A DNA stretch of 64,000 bases from Chaunax sp. Z400 (taxonomy: Eukaryota > Chordata > Actinopteri > Lophiiformes > Chaunacidae), in NCBI GenBank assembly GCA_037577475.1, contig CM075197.1, positions 11,456,018 through 11,520,017 of the forward strand, written 5' to 3'. Under the pieces are notes generated by a model. The model searched no databases and was not told the DNA's origin. It saw only the letters and a program-made list of their open reading frames with translations. Each line of letters starts with the position of its first letter. The first letter of the stretch is position 1. Position numbers and translations under genes: made by a program. Shown here in pieces: positions 1 through 14,292 of this stretch.

Positions 1-117
1 GTTTAAACAGCTCAATACAACAGATATTACAGGTGTTTTTTTCCCCCAAATACAGTATAATAACACAAAATGCTACTTTTTCTGACTACTGCATTCTCAA
101 AATGATTAAATCCTTTA

Positions 118-242
118 ATGACAAGCCTCCCTAGTACTTTGTCGAGACCATTTTACTGCTATGACCTGCTGCAAATGTAATGCTGACACCAGCTTCTGGC
201 AGTGTTCCTGTGGAATCTTAGCCCATTCCTCATAGAATGGGG
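118..242 (-). mobile_element. Tc1/mariner transposase 3' fragment
   Basis: Read on the minus strand this stretch encodes the C-terminal end of a fish Tc1-like transposase (motifs EEWAKIP, CQKLVSAL, LQQVI). Only the last forty or so codons remain, and no terminal inverted repeat is visible nearby, so it is a dead fragment inside ddx17 intron 1. Recognition is from the familiar protein ending, not from a database search. Confidence 0.7.
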
Positions 243-245
243 AAT

Positions 246-1534
246 GGGCTATAGTCAGCGTTGGAGTTTACTACTGGGTCATTCCTAAATTGCATGAGAT
301 GGCAGCGATCGGGGATTCCCTTGTTCATATTCTGTGTACCACCCGCATCCTCTGCTTTTAATCAGCTGATCGCATGATAGATAGATAGATAGATGTTCAT
401 TAAAGGACAGAAAAAAATAGCAGCAACAGATAATAGATGGAGTAATACAATTAAAGTAAAAATGTAAGTAGTAAAACAACATTAAGGTTAATTCAAGTGG
501 CTAAAGTACAGATTGCACAGTCCAGCCTAGTGTGCATAACACTGTACTGATTTGTGTTATGTGTGTGTGCTGTTTCTATTCCCCCCCCCCCACCCCCTCC
601 ACTAAGCTTTTATTTACAGAAGAGGTGCAGAAAGAACAGAACAATTAAAGAAGATATGTGGTGAGAATAGCATTGCTTTTGTTAAACAAGGGACGTTTCA
701 CAAGATTAGATGGTCTGCATGGAGCAAGAGACTGTTGGAAATATGGAGGCTATTACCTATTACCAGAAATCAAATTAAATTTTATGAATGAAATTGTTAG
801 AAATAGTCTATTTTAGCCATAATTGTTACAAAAGATAAATAGTAGTTAAATTTATATTAAACCATGTAAATAAAAATCTGTGTTGTGTGTTTTAATAAGC
901 CTATTAGTGCGTGTGCACTTAATGTTCGTGCGGTTCAACCACCTCTGGGGATAGTGGGGGTCGCGAGTCTCTGGTACCGTTATTTTGGGGGTCAGGGGTG
1001 GATATTTTGGGAACCCCATGACCTCATATATGTCGGCTTCATGCAGCGCAAAAGATGAGCACCAAGCAACATCTTCAGGTGCTCATTTGAGAACCAGACC
1101 AAAGATTTTATGTGCACCCCTGGTAATACGTAATATATAAATTTTGGTCTTAGAAAACAACTTTGGGACTCTACAGCTAAACTAAGTCCATGAAGGTTCG
1201 CACAGTATTTCAACATCTCATTTGTAAATGAGTGCTTTTATGAGGGATGCTACTCAGGGAGTTGAATATTTTTGAGACTGCAGTAGTCATTAAAAGTCGT
1301 ATTTTGAGTTGTAAAAATGTGCAGCATGTGTTGCATTGAACTATTAAACTGTTATTGTCTGATTTGGTTATTGCAAACAGCTGATAAATGGTATATTTTG
1401 ACAATAAACCTAATTTACAAATGAGGCTTTGATAACTTTGCTTCCAAATGTATGACTGTTTATAGCACAATAAAAAAAAAAACAGCCCATTACATTGAAA
1501 AGTATAAGAGCCTGTGCTAACATTATCTGCTTAC
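246..1534 (-). other. ddx17 intron 1 (5' part, runs off the left edge)
   Basis: Apart from the Tc1 fragment, this stretch shows only simple repeats: a GATA tetranucleotide tract at 376-394 and an 11-base C run at 581-591. No second ddx17 exon (conserved KKFGNPGE region) was found, so that exon must lie beyond base 1. Confidence 0.6.
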
Positions 1535-1584
1535 CCCCTATCACGTCCACGGTCTCGATCTCTGTCTCCATATGAACCTCTCAT
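1535..1584 (-). CDS. ddx17: DEAD-box RNA helicase DDX17, first coding exon (partial gene)
   Basis: The ATG at 1584-1582 opens a 16-codon exon reading MRGSYGDRDRDRGRDR plus two bases of a glycine codon. It ends at a good donor (GG|GTAAGC, exon edge 1535). The MRG..GDRDRDR start is the signature of DDX17 (p72); the paralogue DDX5 starts MSGY.SDRDRGRDRG, so ddx5 is the main alternative. DDX17 is a nuclear ATP-dependent RNA helicase acting in splicing, transcription co-activation and miRNA processing. The RGG/RD-rich N-terminus seen here precedes the helicase core, which lies outside the window. An in-frame TGA lies five codons upstream of the ATG, so no contiguous N-terminal extension is possible from this exon. 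Confidence 0.75.
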
Positions 1585-1589
1585 TTTGA

Positions 1590-1990
1590 GGACAAACACT
1601 CAGTTAATGATTAAGAACTTAATTTGTGTTGCCTTTATATCCGTGGGTCCTTCCCTCAGTCAGCGGGTTTTCCCTTAATGATAATGGCACCTCTCAGGCC
1701 TATGTGGGAAACAGTCAGAGCCAAATACGACGCGCCCTCTATTTAAGCGTCAATTTGGAAAGTTAACTGGATGTGAAAACTGTCGCTTGTATGTTTGCTG
1801 AAAGTCAAATATCTCACCACGTGTGCGATGTGACGAATTTAAGCATAAATTCAAGTGACACAATAACAAGGCACAGCGAGCTGTTATAGCTATGTTGTTG
1901 TTGGTGTAGCGCTCAGCCACTGAACGGAAGCTGCCGTGACTGGCTTCTGCTCGGGAAGTCCCGCCTCCCGAGTATGATTGACACCCTCAT
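1590..1990 (-). promoter_or_regulatory. ddx17 promoter / 5' region
   Basis: A TATA-like element (minus-strand TATAAA at 1639-1634) lies about 50 bases upstream of the ddx17 ATG. If used, it would give a 5'UTR of only some 20-25 bases. Upstream DNA to about 1990 is richer in CpG than its surroundings, including a GC-box-like stretch around 1955-1975. The assignment rests on position and motif only. Confidence 0.4.
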
Positions 1991-1999
1991 GGTTGAAAT

Positions 2000-3090
2000 T
2001 CAATCCATTATTTTCTTTCTTTTTTTTCTTTTACATATCTATTTTCTAATGGCTTTGATTCTTTTTTACTAAACAGCTGAGGAATGTATGGATGAATTAA
2101 AACAGATATTTTATATTATGAAGTATTTATATGTAATTCATATTTAAGAGTACAGTATCAGTAAAGTCATTGAAGCCTCAATCAGGGCACTAAAATGTGC
2201 TATTATGACATATTAGAAATTATTATACTGGAAGGGCTGCAGACACAGTAAAGTGAGATGGCTCATCAGATATGGAAAAAAATATGTTTGATTCAGAAAG
2301 TTAGAAATAAAGACTTTTAAAATCAAGTTTTAAGGTCCTCTGGGTCCAGTCGGATTGTGAGACAGACATGAACACTGTATGTAGTTTACATATTTTGGGA
2401 CTTATAAGATTTATGTGAGATTATTTCCTATGTAGAAATAGGCATTGACATGAACATAATATAATCAGTAACAATAGTTGTGCAAGTTCATGAATGACAA
2501 GAGCTGGCTCAAAGTTCGGTTCAGCATCTCTATTAAAAACAGAAGAAATGAATGTGAACTAGCTCCTTTGGGGGGGCCGTGAAATACAACACAATTCTAC
2601 TAGGATTTCAGTAATATTTTTATTTTACGTTTTCTGTCCACGGTTAGGGTTTGATTTTCTCCATCTTATGGGCACAGATTAGTGCACTTCATCACATTTT
2701 GTCCATTGAAAGGGCAACTCAAAATGACGTACTCAGCAGGAAAACAGCTGTATTATTAGATTATGTTATGGATCTACTAATATATAAGCTTTATTTTAAT
2801 GTAGCCAATGAAATGAAGCTATTCTTAAGTGTATGGTTTAATTGACATTTAAATGTGCATCATATCTTACACACACATTGTAAATCTACACAATATTATC
2901 CTTAAAATTAACTTGTAGCTGAAACTGTAAATATAAGTGCAATACCTGGGTAAATGTAGTTAGTTACTTTCTACTAGACCAGACTACAGGCATGGTAGCT
3001 CTTTCTACAGTGTATTTCAAAAAGGTAGAATTACCAGACAATCTTAAAAATAGACATTCTTTAATAATGGTGTCTACAAAAACCTGGCAC
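2000..3090. other. Intergenic spacer between ddx17 promoter and tmem184b 3' end
   Basis: AT-rich DNA with no recognised gene. Open frames here are short and lack codon structure or homology that I recognise. Confidence 0.5.
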
Positions 3091-5359
3091 AAATGTCTGC
3101 AGCTGTCTTTTATTTCCTTTTCAACACCAACAGAAACCAATACAGCATCAAACCTTAAGATAATATTAACAATATTCAAGTTAAAATGTATACAACAGAA
3201 ACAAAACTGGAGAATATATAAAAAATGAACATATTAAACTTAAGCACTATACCAAGCAATGCCATTAAAGTCATCATCATGAATATTTCACAGTGCCTAT
3301 AGTTTAACTCTATTTACAACTTTCTTTCCTTTCTGGTATTTAATATATTCAACTTTGTAATTAACACCAAGCTATTAAATCACATGGTATCAATACTCTC
3401 AGTATATCAAATATAATGAAAATGCTTGTTTGAGATGCTGTTATATAAGGGCAGAATATAAAGCGTGAATTTCAGTTTTTAAATAGCACTAAGCTGATGA
3501 TGAATTATTAATACAAATTCAAGCCTGCCTTTAACTAAAGATGCAGAAGTGATGCATGTGTAGGAGGATGTGGTTGGGAGAGATAAAAGCAAGTAGTCAC
3601 AGCTGGACACAACTTTTTAACAGTTCAACAAACACTTTTTCATTATTCTGACTGAGTACAATTTTCACTTTAAGAGGCTGATGGTGCTTTTTTTGAGGAT
3701 GCACATCAGTTTGGCTGCATTGTTCATCCTGACATTCATTACTCACACACTCAACAGGCTGGAGAGTCAATCTGTAAGCACTCAAAGTAACAAAATGAAA
3801 ATGATGATCACACAATTAGAAGCAGCATCATGCCCACTGTTGTTTGTCGCAAGGATCTACTCCACTTTTACACTGCTGTGCTCTGCCACAAAACATTTAC
3901 GATCACAATAACAAGTAACTTCTATACTGTCCTCTGCTAAAATGCAAAATAAACATCAGTTGGTAATTAATGAACAATGAACTCAAACATAGTATTTACT
4001 ACCGTTTGGGGAAAAAATAGGAAGCAGAGAATGACAGACAGGCCTGAAGATTTTTACCCATTTTTGAGTTTTTTTTAACATACCATGCATCAACCTTCTA
4101 GTCTATCGTGGCCCGTGTATTTGATAACAAATTGTAACTGAATGTTATATCATCTTGCATACCAACTTTTAGTGCTCTTGCTTACACTGACACATCTTCC
4201 TCCAACAGCCTCACTGTTACGGAAGTGATGCCATTTTAAATACTACCAGCAGAGGCAGGCTTGCTCTGTGCTACATGTATTGCCTTAATTATAGGATTAC
4301 AATCCATAGCACATCACAGCTGGGTTGGCTCTGCAGGGAGGTGCTGCCTCTTCAGCAATCTGCGTGGGTGTTCTTCCGCCAGTCTGCCCACACTAAAATC
4401 TCTCCTAAGCTGTTCCCTCGGTGCTCCATGAACAATAACGCTGCATGATGACCTAAGTCAGGCCAGCAGGCAGTCATAAAATTAACCCTCTGACTCACTT
4501 GTTCATATCAACCCAAAACAAAAACAGAATATTTAGAGGACTTCTGGAATCACAATTTTCCAACAAATTGGTCTTTAAACGAGTTACACCTTCAAAGTCC
4601 ATATATTTAAGTAAAAAAAATAAAAAAATAAAAAATAAATTAAAATGAAGCCTGGAATTCTGTGGCTCTTGCTTATAAATCAATTCCACATCTTCAAAGT
4701 GTCCCATTAACTGGAACACAGGGTACTGCTCCCTTTATTTGGCAATGTTTCGGTATGAGGCAGAGTTGGCAGGGCGGCGAGGAGTATGGATTGAGAATCA
4801 ATATAAAAACTAATAGATGAAGGAGGCCATGCGTATCAGACGAAGATGGCACTTATTTGCTCTAGCATATATGTTATATCTGTCATAACTTTTTTGTTGT
4901 GGTGTTTAAAGTGCAGCATAAATATGCTATATATAGGCACGGTTACTTATATCAATCCATATTCAATGGAGGATTATAGATATGGTATTTCTGTCAGTAA
5001 TGGCCTATATGACATCAACACAAATGACAACTTGACCAGCTAATAAACTAATGTTTAAACATCTTAAATTTTCATCTCCCCAACTATATTTGCAACAACT
5101 TCTCCATGATCTTTTCCTTTTGTACCAATTATTTCATCTTTCTCCTTGAAAAACACTCGCTCCCTTCCTGCAGTCTGTTAACCAAAGAGTCATAAGTCTG
5201 GCATCAAATCAGATCTTTTCACAGTTGTCTAAATGTGAAAATAAGAAAACAGAATCTAATCTTCCATTTAAGGTAGCAACAAGAAAAATCTGATTTGTCA
5301 CATATCTGATAAAAAATCAGTACAGGAGAGAAGTGAGCGTCTGAGTGTGTGTTTCAGTT
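3090..5359 (-). other. tmem184b: tmem184b 3'UTR (approximate)
   Basis: The region follows the tmem184b stop codon (5362-5360). Minus-strand AATAAA signals occur at 4739-4734 and 3115-3110. The lower one would give a 2.2-kb 3'UTR, similar in size to what I recall for the mammalian gene. The true cleavage site cannot be fixed from sequence alone. Confidence 0.4.
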
Positions 5360-8300
5360 TCAGAACTCGTCATCAGAACTGAGCAGCAGGGTCTTTTCGT
5401 TATCCCCGCGGGTACTGAGGTTACTGTGGCTGCGGGAGAGGGGTGGCCCCCCACTTCTCTCCAGTGTGGACTGTTGGGTGTACTGCTGATAGGCTGGGGA
5501 GAAGTTATGGATGGCATCTTGGACCATGTCACCTGGATTCATGGTCTCCTTCAGGCTGCTGGATATGCTCTTCATTGGGGCACAGCGACCTGGAAGTGGG
5601 ATAGGAAGGTTAAAATATAAATAATTCTACAAGGAGAACAAAAGCTAAAGGGCATCACTGAGACAACAACAACACAGACATAGAAAATAAAAGGCAAAAT
5701 GTTCAAAGGCTGAATAATTGACAGCAAAATAAATATTAGGAAGCAAAACAAGACAGCCGCAGACACATGATTTCCAATGTATAAACTTAATTAAGCTGAA
5801 ATGAAAACAATTTCAAAATAATACACATTTAACTTAAAGCACTGAAATGAACTGTTGTAGATGCAGACAAAACACAGACAGCATCAGACCTACCGTATTG
5901 TCCATAGATAGGAAATGAGCCTTTGAGTGCAGCAAAGTGAAGAAGAGCGAAACAACACAGAGGAAAAGACAAAGAGAGACAAGGAACACAAGAAAGTCAA
6001 GGTGAAAGTGAAGGAAGAGGAAAAACAAAGCAGAAGAAAGAGAGACTCAAAATAGGTTAGAGAGTGTCAAAGATAGGAATCAAAGTAAAAAGGTTGGGAC
6101 ACAAAGAGTGAGGTCAGATCAGTTCTGTAAGAATGCAGAAATCAGTCTGGATCTATTTCAGACCCATTTAAAACATTTCAGAGCAGACAGATTATAATAC
6201 ACACTGTAACATAAAGGCTCTCTTTCTCATTATCTAATCACTGGTTTAATGTTCCGATCTCAAACCCAACAGAATTACACCACAGTCTTGATGCCTGAAA
6301 ACACACACACACACACACACAAACACACGCTCACCATATGAGTCCAGTCTTTTATCCATGTAGACCTTGTAAGTAAAGGCATGACGCAAAGCAACAGCAG
6401 CAAAGAACATCTCAATGCAGATGATGAAGTTTTGGTAGCCAGCAGCAACCGTTCCCTCGCCCACAGACAAGTCAGCCGAGCTGATCTGAGGAATGGCTCC
6501 GCACTTCTCCAGAATGGCAAGCAGCATCCCTGAATAATACAAAAGAGAGGCAGCGTGAGAAAACATACATCATAAACAGAGAATAGGTCCAAAGGGAGTT
6601 TTTCATTGGCGTGCTTTGTTTGCATGGTGAAAACCTGACTGGAGACCCAGAAATGGAACAAACACCTATTTTAAAAAAAGTTTATAGTATAAAAACATAT
6701 GATCCATGTGGTGAAAACCTAGTGAGCCGAGGCAAGGAGTTACTCAGGAGACGGACGATATCTTAAGCAAGAGTACGACATATATTCAACCTTGGTGTCT
6801 CTGTCAGACAGGCCAGCTCTATCAGAGTAAACACACTGAATAGCCAGACTGTGTCATATTACCATCTGAATGAGAGAATACATATAATGAAGAAAAATTC
6901 CTTCACAATCCACAAAAGAAAGATGGAGGCTGATCAGTCAGACTCAGTAAGTGATGAGATTATGGGACCTCTTTCGATTGTTAAATTTTTCGGGGGCAAT
7001 TGGTGGTGTGGTGGGGGCACTTTTTGGCAGCCAACAAGTAATGTTAGTAATGTATGAACAGGAGACTGAATGTATAGTACAGTATGCAAAAAACAAAGAA
7101 CGTTTGACAAAAGCGATATGCCAGAGGTGATATAACCATGTATCACCAGTAGGGAGCACCTAAGCATCACTGATGAGCATAAATTGACAATTATAAATAA
7201 TGGTAAAGCAGCAAAAAGGTGGCACCAAACGAAGAAAAGTGATGTTGCCATTAGCAACCATCAGCAGGGCCCTGCCAGAGGACCTCAAACAGAGGTCAGG
7301 CTCATAGGGAGTTAGCAGATTGGCGATATAAGCCGGAGCCAGATCATTCAAGGCTTTAAAAATATATATACACACACATAACACACACACACATGTGGCA
7401 GGGCCCTGCTAATGGTTGCTAATGGCCCTTCAGCTATGGACCTCCCTGCCTGGAGATCTCAGGCAGGCAAACTCAGTATCCTCTTTTGAATATCTTCTCA
7501 AAACTCACTTTTATTATATGGCTTCTTCTGAATAGATCAGTCTCACAACACTTCACTACAAAAAAATTCAATAGCAAAACTAACATGAGAATTTGTGTCC
7601 AAGAACACAGATGGCCCCGCTACTGGAAAAACTCACTTTGCGCTGATGTGGATGGACCATAACCTCTGTCATAGGTGAATGTGAGCAAACTGACATGAAA
7701 AAAGGCAACTTCAAATATGCCTTCAAATGTAAAAGTAAGCAAATTGAAGACACCAATTATGAGATGCACACCTTTAGGGCCCCTACAACACCAAAGCCAG
7801 GATCATATTTATTTATTTATTTTTATAGCTGTGATGAACAAAACATGACATTAATGACATAAAGCTTGCCAACACACCATATATGTATTTTGTTTTTAGA
7901 GTGCATGAAGAAATTAACAGTCCTGAAGGAAAACATGCTTAGTCCTATTTAGAAAATGGGGTAGTGGTGCACTTCAGTGTCTTGTGGCCAAAGTAAGTAC
8001 TACAAAAACAAACACTGACAAAGACAACACTTGCCTCTCAGGGCTTCTGCAAAAGACAAACACCATCAAGAGTAAAGAAATTATTTCATGAATAAAACAA
8101 AGCTGGCTTTTAACTGCAGTATGTAATCTTGTTGCACCGACTTGAATGTTTGGAAAAAGATGGGATCAATTACTGGCTTCCATTTTCTTTTTCCAAACTA
8201 CTGGAAATGTACTTTATATGTACACAATATTTGGAATAAACACCACTGCAAACTGCCGATCAACATATGTCATGATAAATGATTGTGAGCCTCTGTCTGC

Positions 8301-11300
8301 TGGTGTTCTTACCTTGCCAGAAGGAGAGAAAGATGACTGACTTGACCATGAAGAACTTGAGCACGGGGTTGTACGGCACAAGCAGTTCACGTGTAGCAAA
8401 GTAGAAGAGAAAGAGAGCATAGAGCGAAAGACTGACGGAGACGTTGTAGATAATGGTCACATACAGATAGCCACTGGCCACACTGGAAGGAGAGAGAAAC
8501 AGAAAAGGGGAATATGCTTTAGCTGTGACTGCAATGGAAACAAAGAAACTGGAGCCATTAAAGAATCAAAGAAGGGGAACTCATTTATGATGAAACTTTA
8601 CAAGTAACACTTCAATCTTAGGTCAGGGCAAGCTGCAGTTCTTCCTAGGGAAGGATGAGTTGGACTGTAGAGCAGATTCTCAGGCCCTCATTAAGAATTT
8701 CTTAGTAATTATCTAAGAACTGCAGAGTAGAGATAACTACAGACTTGAGTTTATATCTTTTTTAAATGATTACTGCACTCAGACGCTATGTTCAAGGTTT
8801 TGGTGGAAACATACTTAAAGTCTCCATCTCTGTATTTCCCAAAGGCCTGCAGAATGACAGTGATCACCGCCATCAAAGGTTTCACCACACAAAACTGGAG
8901 AGTTGCCTGAGGAAGCCAGAGTGAGAGACAACGAGAGAGGAGGGGAAATAAACATGGTGGGGGAAAAGGGAGAAAAAAAATGTGTGACAAGAAACACCAC
9001 AGTGATAAAGAGCAGCAAATCTACACCAGTTTGTGTCACTTACTGGTCCTATGATCACAATTTCTGAATCTAATCTATTTTCAGGGACAAAGGCAATAAA
9101 AAGACTGTCTTTGATGCCTAAAGTAAATCAAACAATTAAAGTTTCTGCAAGTAGATTTTCAAACAGAATGGAAATCACTATGGATATGAATGCCATACTG
9201 AATCTGTAGTGGTCATGATAAAACATGCATTAACACTGGCATGATCACCTCAGTCAGCGGCATTTGTTCACCGATCCGTAAAGCACAAACTAAAACACAG
9301 ATTTGTGATTTGTACCTGTTTGCAAAACCTGAGAAAACCAATGGAGTACGTCTTCCCCCACAGACAGCAGGTCCCATACATACAGCTTGACCTACAATGT
9401 GAAGTGCACATTCATACAGGTCAGAATAGCGGGAAAACTATGCAGTATAGTTTAAGATGAAATTACTTAAGTTGCTGCTTATACCACATTAAAAAAGAAC
9501 CGACTAAATCATGCAGATGAGAGTGAACAAGACTTACTCGATGGGTTTCCCTCTGATCTCGGCCATGATGGCACTTTCTCCTCCAAGGTACTCATAACAC
9601 AGACTCAAGAAGTTGTAGATGACAAAGGCTGTAATGTCACACAGAAAGAAAGAAAAAAGTTTACTAGTTTTCAGGGTCACCACTGGTGACAATTTGCATA
9701 TTATAAGTCCTTGGTGCAATTGAAATCCAGAATCATATCAGAGATGAACCAATTGTGGTTCAACAACAACTTTCTCAAGGATGTGAAAATGATATGGGTA
9801 CAACACTGTAATTACTAATTGTGTTACTGCTGTGCTTATTGGTGATGTGTGTGTGTCATTAGGTGCATCGACTTATTTATTTCATATATGTATGTGTGTA
9901 AATGTGTGTATATATTTTTTTTTCTTCTTTAATTTAATTTACTTATGTTTATTTTATTTTTTCCCTTTTTCTATTCTGTTTGGTATGCGCCGTTATAAAA
10001 GTTTTGAATAAATAAAATATTCCAAAAAAAGGAAGTGAAAATGGGTCAGGAGTAAATGAGCAACCAACCTGCATTTATAGTGTGGGTTTGGTTCTTTCTA
10101 ACAGCCCCACAGAAATACTGCGTGCCTGACAGCTACAGCAGCAGCTGGTTGGTTATACTGTGTTGACAACACTGTCATAATTGCAGTTATGTTTTTCTGG
10201 TTCCGTTTCAGAACTTCTGAGCAAGACGGAAACATGACTCATCACCATCAGCAGGCTTAGAAATGACTGGGTAATGTTGTGGGTGATGCATAAGCCTAAG
10301 CAGAATTGTAAGGTATTGTGTAGCGCTGGGAGAAGAAAGTGGATCATTGTGATGATCAGACAACTGTGGAAACACTGTTGAAGAAAGCAAACGCTGAAGA
10401 AAGCTCACGGTCATGTCACACTGCCACACAACCATGTCACAAGAGACAAATGGTTTAGAGAAACAATACGTGTCTTATACAAATTAAACACACACTTGAG
10501 ACTACAATAGTCACTCTTGTAATGTGTTCCATAACACAAAACATCAAATGTTTGAAAAATTCACTGGCATATCTGTCATGGATGATGCCAGTTAATCAAT
10601 GCAATGACACTGACATACAGTATGTGCTCTTATTCTCAGCAGCCATCCTTCTTATACCTTTACACAGATGGTCCCACAAAGCATACAGGACAGTGACATA
10701 ATTTCCTGTGTACTGGTCAATAATGTATTAGCTATTCTAAAAACAGTAATTTATTGGCCATTTTACTGAGAAGTAAGATTTAAATCAACCTAAGTGGACT
10801 GCACACTGATCCCAGTAATTGGTGTCCCTGAGTGTGCAGAATGTTTTTCATCTGCTGCCCCAGGTGTTCTCAGGCTAATTTAAAGGCTACCCACAGACAC
10901 CGGCTCCCTACTGAATCAGCTCTCTTTACTGTTTGAGTGGCTGAGTTTAAAAATAAGACTGTGTTTGTGGCGCGCTAACATCCCCTGTCAGAATACAGTC
11001 AGCATAGCGCTGGCTTAGTTGAATAACTACACAAACAGTACAAAGTTTGCCATGTCAATACTGTCTTATTAAAGCTAAAGTTCTATCATATCTGATAGCA
11101 TAAACAGTAATCTCTACTTTAAAACACTCTTCTACAATTTATTAATGATGTAAAATGCACTGAATTGCGACATACTCTCAAAAAGAGAGGTAGCGGAAAG
11201 AGAGAGTAACAGTGATCACAATAACAGGAACATAACGGCCACCAGACGTGTGCCTTTTGACCATAAAGGTACAGAGTGTTTATGTCAATTTATAGCACTG

Positions 11301-11390
11301 TAAAGTGAACTAAAGGTCAATTTAGAGGGTATATATGCACTCTGTTGGAAGAGGAGATCATATTTATCTACCAGTAGCTGAGTGAGTTTG

Positions 11391-11436
<46 letters not shown>

Positions 11437-14261
11437 CGAGAGAGACAAACAGAGACAGAAAGACATAACAGCTTATCACATCACATGATATCATTAGTAC
11501 TGTAAATGCAGATGTGCAACTAACCGCTCGATTAATCTGTCAATTCTGCTATGATGAATCTATTAATTGTATAATGTATAAGATGAAAGACAATAGTTAG
11601 TGATGGACCATTTGTATTTTTTCTTCAACTGATACAAATAATCATCTGCTGCTCAAGGCCAATGCTGATAATATAATTGCTAATTTCACATTCTTTTTAT
11701 TTTAAAACAAAGTTCAGACGTTCATTAACTACAGATTATGCACATACAAGGGTAAAAAAAGGCTAAGAGGTAATGATCAAAGTTGGATGATTTAACTTTC
11801 CATAGCTCTAAGATTTGTGTTCAAACCTTTTCCCTCCTTTTGGAATCCTTGTGGAACATGTTTCAGTAATTGCAATCGTATTGGTGTCTGAAACTGTGCA
11901 AAACATCCAAACCGGCAACATGTTTGAGTCTCAAGTCTACATAACATGGCTCTACCAAGGTTCATCAGTTTGACATCATGAGTGCAACAACAGCATGCTG
12001 CTCTGGTTCTTGCATATTGTCATCTATTGTAATGAGTGTGTAGACATTTTGTCAATTAAAGCAACTTGGCTTTTATTGTTAGAATTACCGATAGCCAATA
12101 ATAGAAATGTCCAATTATTGAGTCAATAATTTATTGGTTCAAGATATATTAATATCCCTTAAAATAGTATATAAATAAAGTATAATAGTAATAAATACAT
12201 TGTTTCTTTAAGCTGAAACAGTTCAAAACCAAATTGTCATATTTATAATGACATAAACAGAGAAAAGCAGCAAAACCTCACAATTGAGAAGGTTTCTCCA
12301 GCTTATATTTGGCATCTTTGCCAAAAAATAGCATCAGCATGACAATCGTGTTAGGCAGTTATCCTAATAAAGTGCATGTGATGATGGAACAATTGTCATT
12401 ACAAACTGTCATTAACATAACCATAGCATGTTATGCAGATTATGGTTTTATTCTTCTATTCTGCATGAATACTCAGAGAATAGATGTAATTGATGCATTA
12501 TAGGCTTGTAAGAAAAAGAACAAGCTCAAGATTTATATGCTCACAAGTGAGATGCTTTCACAAGGACTGGCTCGTTTTCATACAGTTGCTAAGAAACAGG
12601 TTTCCTGTACCCTGCAATCCCACGAGGCCATGGAGACATGAGAACAAAGATGGCAACCTTTGTAATGAAGACACTGCAAAGGCCATCTGTCACTGAGGTA
12701 TGGCAACACATAAATTCTTACACCCTTATTTCTACCGGGAGTCAAAAGACGCATTGGAATACAAAACGCTCACTGTAACTGCTGTGGTAAATATTGCCGT
12801 GCTGTTTGCATGCCAAATACAGCAGCATGTAATCCATCCTGGAGCAGAAAATGGTAGTGTACCAGATTACACTGTGTGTCTCTGTCCACTCACCTTCATA
12901 GCAGTCTCGAACTGTGTCGAAATACACATAATATTCCTCGTTGGTGAAGAAAAGAAGGCTGAGCCAAGAGTCGAAGGCATAGATGGGGACTATGAAGAGA
13001 ATCCTTACTATGTGCCTCTGTTCATTTGGAGAGCTGTAGTATCGTAGGTGCATATAGATCTAAAAAAAAAGTAGAGAAAAGGAAAAGAAGTGAAAAAGTC
13101 ATTCATCTTCATTGCAAATATCGATTCTACAGCAGGATTTATATTATTCCTATTATCTTTTTATGATTCTACTGTATTACATGTTACATGGTGAAGACAT
13201 CAATACAAGTCACTCCCAAAGCCTAAAGCTGACATCAGACATCACACACATGGTCCCTGTTGTCAACAATCATGTCCATATGTGTAGACTGTGACTGAAT
13301 GCAGAATGCTCTTTGTGATTAGTACTATATTTTTGGATCAGCACTTTAACTTTTAACTTGCCTACAACGAGAGCCTTACGTATGTTTTTGAACGGAGCTG
13401 CTGGAACATTAATTCTAGATGGCATATGAAATCATTTGGACTCTGGCTTTGTAAGAGGAGTGTTCAGGCTAGAAATACCGGGTTAGCGAAAGGTAACACT
13501 AAATAATCAAAAGGGAGAGAGAAAGACGAGAAAATACACTGGAACACAGACATGGGTGCATTTATACATGAACATGAGGACATCTGTACATTTGTGTTAA
13601 AAGTTACCTACCTGGCAGGATGCAGAACAAATATATTTGCAATTGAGTGAAACATGCAATATCCCACATATGTACGTTTTGTGCATAAATTAAACTGTTA
13701 TGCCATAGATCTACATGTTTCATACAGAACCACATCTTTGTCACTATAACACAGAAGAAGATATTGTTAATATTCAATGGCTTCTTCCTTGTGAAACCAC
13801 AGCACAGAACATGGTGGATTAATGGTTTCGCTGACTAACTGCTGCCTCATAAAACCTGCATGTGCATTCTCATTAGGCACTAGTCTGCCTGTAAAGGTCA
13901 GAGTAAAGCTACATTTGCCTAAGGCGTATACTAGAGTACCGTGTGTCTGAAATGTCATGCACTGAAACAGGGTTGGAGTAATTGATACAGGGCTTTTATC
14001 ACTCCTATTGAGAGCAGCAGACAGCAGGAAGAACAGGGTGGGGCTTTGTCACTAGCACCTGTCTGCTCCATCCGGCTCCTTTCCACCTACACAATATCCC
14101 ACATATCACATTTCCTGGTCTGTAAACAGACATACACCTTGGGTAACATAACAAACAGTGGGTGACAACAGACCAAGCGAAACAGTGCACTCCACTCTCA
14201 AGGTTTGTTGCTAGGTGACGCTCTTCCCCACTTTGCTCACACAGACACGCACACAGCCATA

Positions 14262-14292
<31 letters not shown>

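Larger units (their letters stand above)
9629..12893 (-). other. tmem184b intron 2
   Basis: A 3.3-kb intron holding the possible LINE tail and a compound GT/GA microsatellite at 11394-11436. I see no further exon, and open frames here are short and unrelated to known proteins. Confidence 0.6.
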
